Shown here: in pieces, positions 1 to 6,803 of the stretch
Layout of the letters: every line of letters begins with the position of its first letter
Numbering within the stretch: the stretch's first letter is position 1
DNA from: Cyanobacteriota bacterium
GTDB taxonomy: Bacteria > Cyanobacteriota > Cyanobacteriia > Leptolyngbyales > Leptolyngbyaceae
Length of the DNA: 9,538 nt
Reading direction: 5' to 3'
Assembly (NCBI GenBank): GCA_027482985.1
Contig: JAIXVO010000246.1
Location: 1-9,538, forward strand
Program-made: the position numbers and the translations under genes
Notes under the pieces: generated by a model
Seen by the model: only the letters and a program-made list of their open reading frames with translations
The model's database searches: none
What the model was told of the DNA's origin: nothing

Positions 1-3000
1 CCGTAGAAGGTTGCTTCGTTGAAAACCCCGTTCAATTGTTCTTGGAATTCTTCCAGCAGAGTGCCACCAGCATTTTGGTGTCTGTTGAAGTCACCCATGA
101 TGTAAACGACATCATCCGAGAAGAAAGATAAGCCCCTCACGTTTTCGTTGGTAGCAACCGCAGCCGCACGTTTCAGTCGTTCGCCGTTGCGCAGTCGGAA
201 GCCATGAGCGCGGCGATCTGGGTCGGCGACGTAATCCACAGTTTTGGTGGAATTCTCACCGTTGGTCATGGGCGGATCTGTCTCATTGCCCGGAATCACG
301 AAGGTTTGCTGCACCCCTGCAACCGCTGTCGTGCCAGCCGGACGAGAAATGGCATCTTCCCGCATGGCATCTTCCCGGAAAGCATACACGATGCCACTCT
401 TGGGTAACCAGGTATCGGCGGTGGGAGTACCGGAGATAGTTGCATTGCGCAATAAATCCAAATCCAGATCTAAAACCCGATTGGGTTGCCACTCCCGACC
501 ATTGAACAGAACTTTATCCTGAAAGGCGATCGCCAGTTGGCTGGTACCGTTGGGCAACACAATTCGGTTCGGTGAATTTGCACCTGGAGTTGCCGTTGGC
601 GTTGTCCAACTGCCCTGTGTTCTGGGGGTCACCCCTAAACTCACAGGGACATCAGGCGCGGGCAAGGGGGCGATCGCTTGATAATTAAACGAGTCGATGG
701 CCGGATCACCACTGGGACTGGGGATATTAAAAGGGGTGACATCCCCTAAAGTATTCGATGCAGAACCGCTGCCCACCACTTCATATTGAACTGAGCCATT
801 CACAGTAGGGTCATTGATCACTAAGCTGGTGATATAAGGCTCTTTCCAGGGTTGAAACGCCACGGGCAAGGCTGTATCTAACGCATTATTCCCAGGTTGA
901 CGATGGTCTGTATTCGGTGTTGTAGTTGTGTTGAGATCCCCAAGATGCCCATGCCGTAATTCTGGGAAGATATAATACAGCGCTGGAAATTCGGGTTGAA
1001 TCGTTGCCAGGGTTGCTGGTGTTACTGGAATGCCAGTAGGGGCAGGGCTAGCGTCTGGAAAGTTTGGATCTGGAGTGGCACCCACCTGGTATTCAGGTTG
1101 GGTTGGCTGCGGTACATTCGGGGATGTGCCACCTCTAGCGGGGAATGTCGCATCACCCGTTGCATTATGAAAAATCCCGGAGGGCGTGACCGTCCCACAG
1201 AGGCGAGATAGGCCCAAACTGGGCGCACCAACTTCGGCAGGACTGAGTAAGGTCGCCTGCGGCTGAGACCCAGGCGAGACGAGCGGGGCAAATACGGTGG
1301 GGTCACAGGCAGATGACCATAACGTCCGGGGAAGGGTAGTGCCTTGTGGCGCAAACGTATCTAAGAAGTAGGGATTGTAGTTCCAGGTATTTGCAGCGGG
1401 GGAGGGGCGGAAGCCGTAGGTGCGATCGCGTTGAATCTGGAATTTCTCATGGATCAGAACCCCCAGCTTATAGAGGCGTTCTCGATCCGGCTCACTAAAC
1501 CGCGAATCCGCATTCGTCTTCAATTTCGCCAGCATCATCGCCGGGGTAACGTTATCGTAAGTCCGAGCTGTGTAGGGAGTCGCAGGCGTGATCACTTCCC
1601 CATTCGCCGCAGTGCCATCGATTAACTCGAACAACGCATCTCCCAAACTGAACATATCTGACTGGGGTACTGCTGCCAGGTCAAAGTTTTGTACCTGGTT
1701 GATGTTGTGAGCCAGCAGGCCCAGAGTGCAGGATGCCGTCTGGAGGTAGGTTTTGTCGGCGGGGCTGAGACTGTTGTAACCGCCTGCATCTAAATTGGCG
1801 ATCGCCCGTCGCAGGTTGGAGAAATTCCCCCACATGGTTAAAGTCGAGTCAGGTCTGACGCGAGTGCCCTGTTGCGGGGGGTAAGCGCCTTCGGGATCGC
1901 CCGCGAAGTTCGCCAAATTCCGCAAGGCATTACCGAGTGCCTGTCCAGTGCCTAATTGACCAGAAAATGTCGCTTCATCAGCGGCAGGAGGCGCAAATTC
2001 CCAGCCATTGGTGCCATTGCCGGAGAAGAAATCGACCCAGGGACCGCTGGGATCTAAATATTGGTTGGCAGTGAAATTGAGCGATCGCTTCAACGTGTCC
2101 ACTGTGCCGGGATGGGCAGTGGATGCTAAACAGGCTACGGGATAAGTGCCCCCATTCAGGCGGTAGTGATAAACCGCTGTCGCCTGCACCGCGGCCAAAT
2201 TATCTCGAACCGCTTTGCGTTCTCGTTCTTCATGCGCTCGCGCAGCATCATTCACGCGGTAAGGCGGATATAGCGGATCGCCTTCGTTGTCATTATTACT
2301 AGCATTGGGATTGAGATTTAGAGTTGAAGCCCCAGCCGGATCGATGGTCGCATAGTCAGGCAAGCTGGTTCCTGGCGTTACATCTGTCCCGACTGGATAG
2401 GCATTTGCCGTACTCGCCAGAGCTGCCGCATCGGGCGGGGTCGCGGGTCGGTTTTTAGGAGCGACCCAACCGCTGGGATTACCTAACTCCAACCGTTCAC
2501 CCACCAGCAGGCGCATCCCTTCGATAATGGCACGGCGTTCCCAGTAACCATCTGCCCCCACCGTTTGGGTGTCAGTGCCAGTAGGGGTTTCTCGGGTTAA
2601 CTGATCAAACCCTTGATCGCCGGGCAGGATCGGGGTGCCAATTCTGAAATCAGGCGCGACGAGACCATCCTTGTAGACCTTTTTGGGGCCAAACAAATTA
2701 TCGGCGCGATAGGTATCGTCCAAATAAGGGCGAGTGCCTTCCCGGTCAATACTAAAGCGCCGGGGTTCAGCAAAGGGGTTGGCGGCGATCTGGGCTTCCG
2801 TCAACCGACTGTCTACATTCGTCGCGTCGCCACCGCGCGCTCGATAGCCATCCCGTGACACAATCACATCAGGGTTGAGGGCAATCTCAATCGGCGATTT
2901 GGAACCAGGAGCGACCCAGTGCGTTGTCGTCGTCAACTGCCCCCCCGTCTGCTGACTATTGCCGTTGTAGATATGCACTGCACCAGAGCCACCAAAGGTG

Positions 3001-4151
3001 TTATCCCGTGCTAAGGCGGCACCAATCACCCCCAAAAAGCGATCGGGACTCCCTTCCGCTGGTTCCTTCTGACGTACGGAAATCTCGGAGTTGGTTTCTG
3101 GCAAGAACAAACAGGAGTTGGGTGAACTAATCAGGTAGGCATTGAAGGCACTACCGCCGACAAAAATGCTACCCTCACTGTGCATCGCCCCGTTCCAGTT
3201 AAACTGAGCGCCGGGATAGACTTCCAGGTCATTCCGAAACCAAGCTCCCCACTTGTTGCCTCGATCCAGCAAGCGATCCTGCGCAAACTCTAGGGTGGTA
3301 AAGTTACCTGATTTACCAGGGTTGACGGCATCATCTTTGACCACAAACGCATTCACCTGGAACCGCTTCCGGAGTTTGGAGGTGGAAGACTCATCCCGAT
3401 ACCAGCCCACTTCTACGGGACTATCCGCGCCTGAACCCACGCGGCAGTTGATCGCAGCCTGACTCCCCAGCGGACCAGATCGTACAAATGGGCCGCCTGC
3501 GGGTGCCCCCGCCCCATTTGCTTTTTGTTGTTCATTTAAGGTTAAAAGCCGTTGCCAACCTGCTTGTCCACCGGGTGCCGGGTCATCCGGGGGGGTAGAA
3601 AAGGTGATGGAGTAAACAATCGTGGATTTGGCTTGGGCATCGTGGTAGAGCCAGGCATTATCGACCAGGCCATCCTCGTTCACATCGACCCGGACTTCGC
3701 GATCAAGGGTAAACGGATCGCCGGGTTGCGTGCTAGCCGCAGTTCCCTTGATGGTGCGCCCATCGTTCAACATCATGGAGGTCAAAAAGGCTTCGGAGGG
3801 TACCCCGCCGGGATAGCGCGGATCGGCGAAGAGGGATTCGAGTTTGACTCGGGCGCGATCGATCGCAGGGGTGGCAGCGTTGTAGACTTCTTTACTCTGA
3901 ACATTACCAATCACCCGCGCACTGTTGCTGAAAGCACGGTAGGTGAGCGCTCCAGAGGTGAGGGTCACGACCAGGATCAGGAACACAGTGGTCGGGAGGA
4001 CAAACCCGGAGGCGGCCCGGCGGCGACGGCGATCGGGCAGCAGGGCAAGGCGCAGCAGCCAGGTCACAAATCCTTTGGACAGGCTGCGGTAGAGCTTCCA
4101 GATTTGTCTGAAGAGTTGCTGGATGGCTTTGGCTAGCTTGCGATTTGACAT
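1..4151 (-). CDS. hpsA: Hormogonium polysaccharide biosynthesis/secretion protein HpsA (3' end outside window)
   Basis: I read the reverse strand from the ATG at 4151-4149 to the left edge. It stays open for 1383 codons with no stop, so the C-terminus is missing. Residues 1-48 are basic (MSNRKLAKAIQQLF, then an arginine run at 41-45). GFVLPT follows at 49-54, leading into a hydrophobic helix (about 50-70) that resembles a type IV pilin/pseudopilin N-terminus. An AATPAIDRARVKL stretch comes next, then a long soluble region rich in Pro, Gly, Asn and Thr, with FNWNGAMHSEG at 317-327 and VVYIMGDFNRH at 1348-1358. From memory of the family, these features match HpsA, the large protein of the cyanobacterial hps locus, which makes and exports polysaccharide for gliding hormogonia. 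Pseudopilin genes such as hpsB and hpsC would be expected beyond the left edge (inference). There is no clear Shine-Dalgarno sequence. The protein is probably membrane-anchored or exported. Its biochemical activity cannot be read from the sequence. Confidence 0.9.
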   Translation of the reverse strand, partial: MSNRKLAKAIQQLFRQIWKLYRSLSKGFVTWLLRLALLPDRRRRRAASGFVLPTTVFLILVVTLTSGALTYRAFSNSARVIGNVQSKEVYNAATPAIDRARVKLESLFADPRYPGGVPSEAFLTSMMLNDGRTIKGTAASTQPGDPFTLDREVRVDVNEDGLVDNAWLYHDAQAKSTIVYSITFSTPPDDPAPGGQAGWQRLLTLNEQQKANGAGAPAGGPFVRSGPLGSQAAINCRVGSGADSPVEVGWYRDESSTSKLRKRFQVNAFVVKDDAVNPGKSGNFTTLEFAQDRLLDRGNKWGAWFRNDLEVYPGAQFNWNGAMHSEGSIFVGGSAFNAYLISSPNSCLFLPETNSEISVRQKEPAEGSPDRFLGVIGAALARDNTFGGSGAVHIYNGNSQQTGGQLTTTTHWVAPGSKSPIEIALNPDVIVSRDGYRARGGDATNVDSRLTEAQIAANPFAEPRRFSIDREGTRPYLDDTYRADNLFGPKKVYKDGLVAPDFRIGTPILPGDQGFDQLTRETPTGTDTQTVGADGYWERRAIIEGMRLLVGERLELGNPSGWVAPKNRPATPPDAAALASTANAYPVGTDVTPGTSLPDYATIDPAGASTLNLNPNASNNDNEGDPLYPPYRVNDAARAHEERERKAVRDNLAAVQATAVYHYRLNGGTYPVACLASTAHPGTVDTLKRSLNFTANQYLDPSGPWVDFFSGNGTNGWEFAPPAADEATFSGQLGTGQALGNALRNLANFAGDPEGAYPPQQGTRVRPDSTLTMWGNFSNLRRAIANLDAGGYNSLSPADKTYLQTASCTLGLLAHNINQVQNFDLAAVPQSDMFSLGDALFELIDGTAANGEVITPATPYTARTYDNVTPAMMLAKLKTNADSRFSEPDRERLYKLGVLIHEKFQIQRDRTYGFRPSPAANTWNYNPYFLDTFAPQGTTLPRTLWSSACDPTVFAPLVSPGSQPQATLLSPAEVGAPSLGLSRLCGTVTPSGIFHNATGDATFPARGGTSPNVPQPTQPEYQVGATPDPNFPDASPAPTGIPVTPATLATIQPEFPALYYIFPELRHGHLGDLNTTTTPNTDHRQPGNNALDTALPVAFQPWKEPYITSLVINDPTVNGSVQYEVVGSGSASNTLGDVTPFNIPSPSGDPAIDSFNYQAIAPLPAPDVPVSLGVTPRTQGSWTTPTATPGANSPNRIVLPNGTSQLAIAFQDKVLFNGREWQPNRVLDLDLDLLRNATISGTPTADTWLPKSGIVYAFREDAMREDAISRPAGTTAVAGVQQTFVIPGNETDPPMTNGENSTKTVDYVADPDRRAHGFRLRNGERLKRAAAVATNENVRGLSFFSDDVVYIMGDFNRHQNAGGTLLEEFQEQLNGVFNEATFY
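349..378. repeat. 15-bp tandem duplication inside hpsA
   Basis: Two adjacent 15-base copies (349-363 and 364-378) match at 14 of 15 positions. Read on the minus strand they encode consecutive REDA units (FREDAMREDAISR), so the frame is preserved and five residues are added. This looks like a simple in-frame slippage duplication within the coding region. Confidence 0.8.
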
Positions 4152-4703
4152 GACTGTTCAGGATGGTAGAAGTGGATAGTTGTCACAGGGGAGGGAATTA
4201 AGGGTGATGCAAATAATAATTAATCATTGATCCGCAAGATTTCGAAGCTGCTGCCGAACTCCGAGACCTGTAGAAATGGTAATGATGTCCACCAATTTTG
4301 CTCAGTTGTCCAGATGAATTATGGACGATCTTCTTAGAAAATTTACAAATGATCTGTTGACAGACTTCCTTACTGTGATAACGGGCGATCGCATAAACCA
4401 TCAACAGGGAAGATACCAGTTCACCCCAAACCTCTAGGGGATGCGGTTTCAGGAATATAACGGAGGCCATCCGCCAAATTACGCAAACCTTAATGGGGGC
4501 ATATGAATCAGGATTGGAGCGTTAGCTCGATTGCTCAAGTAGATGCAGACACCGGGAAAACAACGACAAGATGTAAGGATTCTACCCAGTTCGTTTGAAG
4601 AAACTATCAACTTAATATAACAATCCTGTTTTTTGTCCGGATCATACCGGAATCACTCGTTAAGATGTCTTTGGTTTTCTGAAGGAAAATTAAGGGCAAT
4701 CTG
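4152..4703. other. Long non-coding region upstream of hpsA
   Basis: About 550 bases lie between the hpsA start and the inverted-repeat element, with no gene I can support. The stretch is clearly more AT-rich than the neighbouring genes, for example around 4205-4225 and 4610-4635. It presumably holds the hpsA promoter and a 5' leader. No -35/-10 pair on the minus strand was convincing: TTGATA and TAGAAT near 4585-4610 are 20 bases apart, which is too far. A 90-codon minus-strand frame at 4198-4470 resembles no family I know. A small inverted repeat (TCCGG, six bases, CCGGA) lies at 4636-4651. Confidence 0.5.
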
Positions 4704-4865
4704 AAATTTTGGCGTTGCTGAATGGCGGTATGAATTGCCCTCATCCCCAACCCTTCTCCCCAGGGAGAAGGGAGCAAGAGATCTGGTTCCCGCTCCTTTT
4801 GGGAGAGGGCTGGGGTGAGGGCGGATCGGATGGCTTCATTCCCGAATTCACCAACGCCGAAATTT
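4704..4865. repeat. MITE-like nested inverted-repeat element
   Basis: The outer arms at 4704-4734 and 4835-4865 are inverted copies of 31 bases matching at 25 positions (AAATTT-GGCGTTG-TGAAT...ATGAA). Inside them lies a second, GC-rich inverted repeat: GCCCTCATCCCCAACCC at 4737-4753 against GGGCTGGGGTGAGGGC at 4807-4822, with one gap and one mismatch. Inside that is a perfect 10-bp hairpin, CCCTTCTCCC (4751-4760) with GGGAGAAGGG (4763-4772). The whole resembles a non-coding miniature transposable element or a dispersed palindromic repeat. Sequences like both arm types are, to my recollection, common between genes in filamentous cyanobacteria. It lies between the 3' end of narM and the hpsA upstream region, where its transcript could fold and act as a terminator. 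I could not find clear target-site duplications. Confidence 0.7.
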
Positions 4866-4917
4866 TGGCAGCGGGGGCTGGGTTGCTGCGGTTGCTCCTG
4901 GTGAGCGGCCAGCTGGT

Positions 4918-5376
4918 CTAGGAGGGAGCTAGCTGGAATTCGATCGCGGCAGGTAAAAAGTTGTGGTTTTCGTGATTAGAGCGACTCAGCTTAATCAGGG
5001 CAAAGCGTTGATCGGGGGTGAGGTTCGCCCAATCCGCAGGCGCGATCGCGACTCCCACCGAGGCTGCTTTCGTCTGCACTGACTCTGGCACCTGAGCCGC
5101 GTTTAGCCATTCCGGTGTCGGGTCGATCGCAAGTTCGCTGGCTTCCTGCTGCGTGCGATCGCGCACCAAAGTTTGCAGAGTGGTGCGGTAGGTCTCGACT
5201 TCTGGAGCAGTCTGACAAGGTAACTCGACGAGTAGGGCGCGATCGCTGGCCGTGAACTGATGCCATTGGGGCAGCTTCAACTTAATGCCGCAGGTATCTA
5301 GCTTCAATCGCACCTGCATCGGGATGCAGCGCAGGGACTCGACAAAATCGGCTTCAAATGCGAAAAACTGGCTCAT
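4918..5376 (-). CDS. narM: Nitrate reductase-associated protein NarM
   Basis: This 152-residue soluble protein carries the family signature at its N-terminus: FFAFEADFVESLRCIPMQVR (4-23), then KLDTCGIKLKL (25-35). At its C-terminus are DQRFALIKLSRSNHEN (122-137) and NFLPAAIEF. These match the cyanobacterial nitrate reductase-associated protein family (NarM). NarM is needed for active ferredoxin-dependent nitrate reductase NarB, probably as a maturation or assembly factor, and acts in the cytoplasm. The length fits the family, and Cys17 and Cys29 are visible in the conserved block. The start ATG lies 12 bases after the psiE-like stop with only a poor ribosome site (CACCCTC), so translational coupling with the upstream gene is likely. 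No narB or nitrate transport gene is in the window. Confidence 0.9.
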   Translation of the reverse strand: MSQFFAFEADFVESLRCIPMQVRLKLDTCGIKLKLPQWHQFTASDRALLVELPCQTAPEVETYRTTLQTLVRDRTQQEASELAIDPTPEWLNAAQVPESVQTKAASVGVAIAPADWANLTPDQRFALIKLSRSNHENHNFLPAAIEFQLAPS

Positions 5377-5388
5377 AAGAGGGTGTGC

Positions 5389-5877
5389 TTAATGAGAATC
5401 GGGGGGTGTCCCTGGTTTTCGCAGGGCATTTCGCACCAACCAATAACTGACGGACAAGGAGAGAATCGCGAAGCCCAGGGCACTCAGATCGAACGCGGTT
5501 TTTTGTTCCAAATCTAAAATAATGATTTTGCGGGCGACGGCGATCAGTGAGGTGACAATCACCAGTTCCACCTGAATCACGTGTTTTTTCAGGTAAGCGG
5601 TAATATTTTCTAAAATTTCGAGCGCAATCAGGACATTCAGAAATAATCCAAAAATCTTGAAGAGGCTGACGCTGAAGCGCCCAAAATCCGGTGAAAACAC
5701 TTCTGGCACCAGAAAATCTCGAATCAGGAAAATACTGAGGTCATACACAGCCACCAAGATGACAATCAGCATTGCCACTGATAAGACTTTGGAGACTAGA
5801 ACCTCCACACCCTCCAGCATGTGCAGAAACTTTTCATCTTGGAAGCGATCGCGCACGCTTCGAACCAATCGTCGCAC
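5389..5877 (-). CDS. Phosphate-starvation-inducible PsiE-family membrane protein
   Basis: This 162-residue protein has four predicted membrane helices at about 28-52, 70-95, 103-121 and 130-150. A short basic N-terminus precedes them and a Pro-rich tail (KPGTPPDSH) follows. The LEILENI stretch (86-92) and VARKIIILDLE (114-124), with conserved charged residues at helix ends, fit the PsiE family of small inner-membrane proteins. PsiE was named for induction by phosphate starvation in E. coli and has no firmly established molecular role. The start is GTG at 5877-5875: an in-frame TGA lies directly before it and a purine-rich GAGAGAGGG sits about nine bases upstream. Met20 is a possible but less likely alternative start. 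It is the first gene of a probable two-gene operon with narM, which hints at a link to nitrogen rather than phosphate (inference). Confidence 0.8.
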   Translation of the reverse strand: MRRLVRSVRDRFQDEKFLHMLEGVEVLVSKVLSVAMLIVILVAVYDLSIFLIRDFLVPEVFSPDFGRFSVSLFKIFGLFLNVLIALEILENITAYLKKHVIQVELVIVTSLIAVARKIIILDLEQKTAFDLSALGFAILSLSVSYWLVRNALRKPGTPPDSH

Positions 5878-5998
5878 TCAGGTCAGCCCTCTCTCACGGA
5901 AAATCAGATGCAGTCGATGAGAGGAGCATACTAAATGGGGGGATCGCAGCGCAATCAATTGTTGCCGTGATCACAATTCTGATGTCGCGTTCCCTTCT

Positions 5999-6004
5999 AG
6001 GATA
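5999..6004 (-). promoter_or_regulatory. Candidate -10 box for the psiE-narM pair
   Basis: TATCCT on the minus strand fits the TAN3T form of NtcA-type -10 boxes. It lies 27 bases downstream (minus-strand sense) of the GTA-N8-TAC site, a little farther than the usual 20-24. A start about seven bases on would give a leader of roughly 115 bases before the GTG of the PsiE-like gene. Speculative. Confidence 0.25.
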
Positions 6005-6031
6005 GGAACTAGAGACGTAACATTTTCTTAA

Positions 6032-6045
6032 GTATTGCCGATTAC
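6032..6045. promoter_or_regulatory. NtcA-like operator (GTA-N8-TAC) in a divergent intergenic region
   Basis: The bases GTATTGCCGATTAC form a perfect GTA-N8-TAC, the core site of NtcA, the CRP-family regulator of nitrogen assimilation in cyanobacteria. The site is palindromic and could serve either side: psiE-narM to the left or the DUF4079 gene to the right. TAN3T -10 candidates exist on both sides, 20 bases away (plus) and 27 bases away (minus). About two such cores are expected by chance in 9.5 kb. Its position upstream of a nitrate-reductase gene is what makes it credible. Confidence 0.45.
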
Positions 6046-6065
6046 GTCCGCTCAAACCCGATCCT

Positions 6066-6071
6066 TACACT
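6066..6071 (+). promoter_or_regulatory. Candidate -10 box for the DUF4079 gene
   Basis: TACACT matches TAN3T and begins 20 bases after the GTA-N8-TAC core, close to the spacing of class II NtcA-activated promoters. Transcription starting about seven bases downstream would leave a very short leader of around ten bases before the ATG at 6088. That would agree with the lack of any visible Shine-Dalgarno sequence there. Speculative. Confidence 0.3.
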
Positions 6072-6087
6072 CCCTATTTGCACCCTT

Positions 6088-6579
6088 ATGGAAACCTTGA
6101 GTACCCAATTGAGTCAATTTTTGGAACCGATCGCGGCCTGGTTCCGCACCCTGAATACGCCTGAGCCGATCGTTCACTGGGGGCATCCCGTCATGATGGG
6201 TATTGTCGCTGTGGTGATGGGCAGTTATGTCGCTTACGCGGGCTGGCAAGGTCGCCTCGCCACGGATAAAGACGTGCAGTTGAAGAACCGCATGGATCAC
6301 CGCAAACTGGCCCCGCTGATGACCCTCTTTATTACCCTGGGATATACGGGCGGTGTTTTGTCTCTCGTGATGCAAAACAAGCCGATTCTCCAGAGTCCGC
6401 ACTTCTGGACGGGGTCGGTGGTGGTGTTGCTGTTGTGGATGAATGGGCTGATCTCAGCGACGGGCTTTGGTGGCAACAAACCCGCTCTCCGCATGACTCA
6501 CGCCTACGTGGGCACCCTCGTGATGCTGTTGCTGGTGGTGCATGGGGTGTTTGGCTTGAAACTCGGTTTATCAATTTGA
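6088..6579 (+). CDS. DUF4079 family histidine-rich integral membrane protein
   Basis: This 163-residue protein has an amphipathic N-terminus and four predicted membrane helices at about 35-53, 75-95, 108-126 and 138-158. Histidines sit at or near helix ends: H30 and H33 (HWGHPVMMG), H71 (RMDHRKLAP), H105 (SPHFWTG), H138 (RMTHAYVG) and H152 (VVHGVFG). The order and motifs match DUF4079, a family known from cyanobacteria and photosynthetic eukaryotes with no defined function. The histidine pattern on a four-helix bundle recalls cytochrome b561 or ferric reductase-like haem proteins, so a redox role in the thylakoid or plasma membrane is possible (inference). The start is the only reasonable ATG, although no ribosome site precedes it. 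It is divergent from the psiE-narM pair. Hairpins and a terminator follow, so it is probably transcribed alone. Confidence 0.82.
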   Translation: METLSTQLSQFLEPIAAWFRTLNTPEPIVHWGHPVMMGIVAVVMGSYVAYAGWQGRLATDKDVQLKNRMDHRKLAPLMTLFITLGYTGGVLSLVMQNKPILQSPHFWTGSVVVLLLWMNGLISATGFGGNKPALRMTHAYVGTLVMLLLVVHGVFGLKLGLSI

Positions 6580-6614
6580 AAATCGCGGTTGCTGTGTGGT
6601 GATCTTCACCCAGA

Positions 6615-6642
6615 CACCAGCCTACTTTGGTGCGGGCTGGTG
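6615..6642 (+). terminator. Hairpin downstream of the DUF4079 gene
   Basis: CACCAGCC (6615-6622) and GGCTGGTG (6635-6642) form a perfect 8-bp GC-rich stem with a 12-base loop, 35 bases after the DUF4079 stop. Only a short T-rich stretch (GTTTATT) follows, so it may be a weak terminator or a 3' stabilising structure. Confidence 0.4.
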
Positions 6643-6706
6643 GTTTATTCCGCTGACGCTAACGGCTCCCTCCAAAACAACCCATTTAACTTTGCCCTTC
6701 TGAATT

Positions 6707-6725
6707 TTCTCTGTAAGACAGGGAA
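6707..6725 (+). other. Small hairpin just before the terminator
   Basis: TTCTCTGT (6707-6714) and ACAGGGAA (6718-6725) can pair over eight positions, counting one U-G wobble, around a three-base loop. It lies nine bases before the strong terminator stem. It may be incidental or part of a folded leader upstream of comEC. Confidence 0.3.
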
Positions 6726-6734
6726 CTCTAGAAG

Positions 6735-6764
6735 AAGCCTCAAGCTGTGGTTTGAGGCTTTTTT
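6735..6764 (+). terminator. Strong rho-independent terminator or attenuator upstream of comEC
   Basis: AAGCCTCAA (6735-6743) and TTGAGGCTT (6752-6760) form a perfect 9-bp stem with an eight-base loop, running directly into six T residues (6759-6764). This is a textbook intrinsic terminator on the plus strand. It most simply ends the DUF4079 transcript. However, it lies only 39 bases before the comEC start codon, leaving little room for a comEC promoter downstream. Confidence 0.85.
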
Positions 6765-6790
6765 GTGACTTGCAATTAGAGCTGAACTAC

Positions 6791-6797
6791 GGAAGGG
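6791..6797 (+). promoter_or_regulatory. Ribosome binding site of comEC
   Basis: GGAAGGG lies six bases before the ATG at 6804. It is one of the better Shine-Dalgarno sequences in the window and fixes this start. Confidence 0.6.
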
Positions 6798-6803
6798 TGC
6801 AAG

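Noticed and set aside
3552..4136. Plus-strand frame of 194 codons
   Set aside because: It lies fully antisense to the conserved hpsA N-terminal region, is rich in Gly and charged residues, and has no family resemblance.
4198..4470. Minus-strand frame of 90 codons upstream of hpsA
   Set aside because: The first half looks mildly protein-like (LEVWGELVSSLLMVYAIARYH), but there is no spaced ribosome site, the second half is Ser/His/Tyr-rich without character, and I recognise no family. It could be a decayed gene fragment, but I cannot support that.
4636..4651. Inverted repeat TCCGG-ATCATA-CCGGA
   Set aside because: The stem is only five pairs and no T run follows on either strand. It is too weak to call an operator or terminator.
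4709..4921. Plus-strand frame of 70 codons across the inverted-repeat element
   Set aside because: Its sequence (PHPQPFSPGRRE, then LLLGEGWGEG) is simply the translation of the GC-rich palindromic repeat, a well-known source of false small proteins.
5966..5973. GTGATCAC palindrome considered as a CRP-type site
   Set aside because: The two halves lack the six-base spacer of TGTGA-N6-TCACA, so it does not fit.
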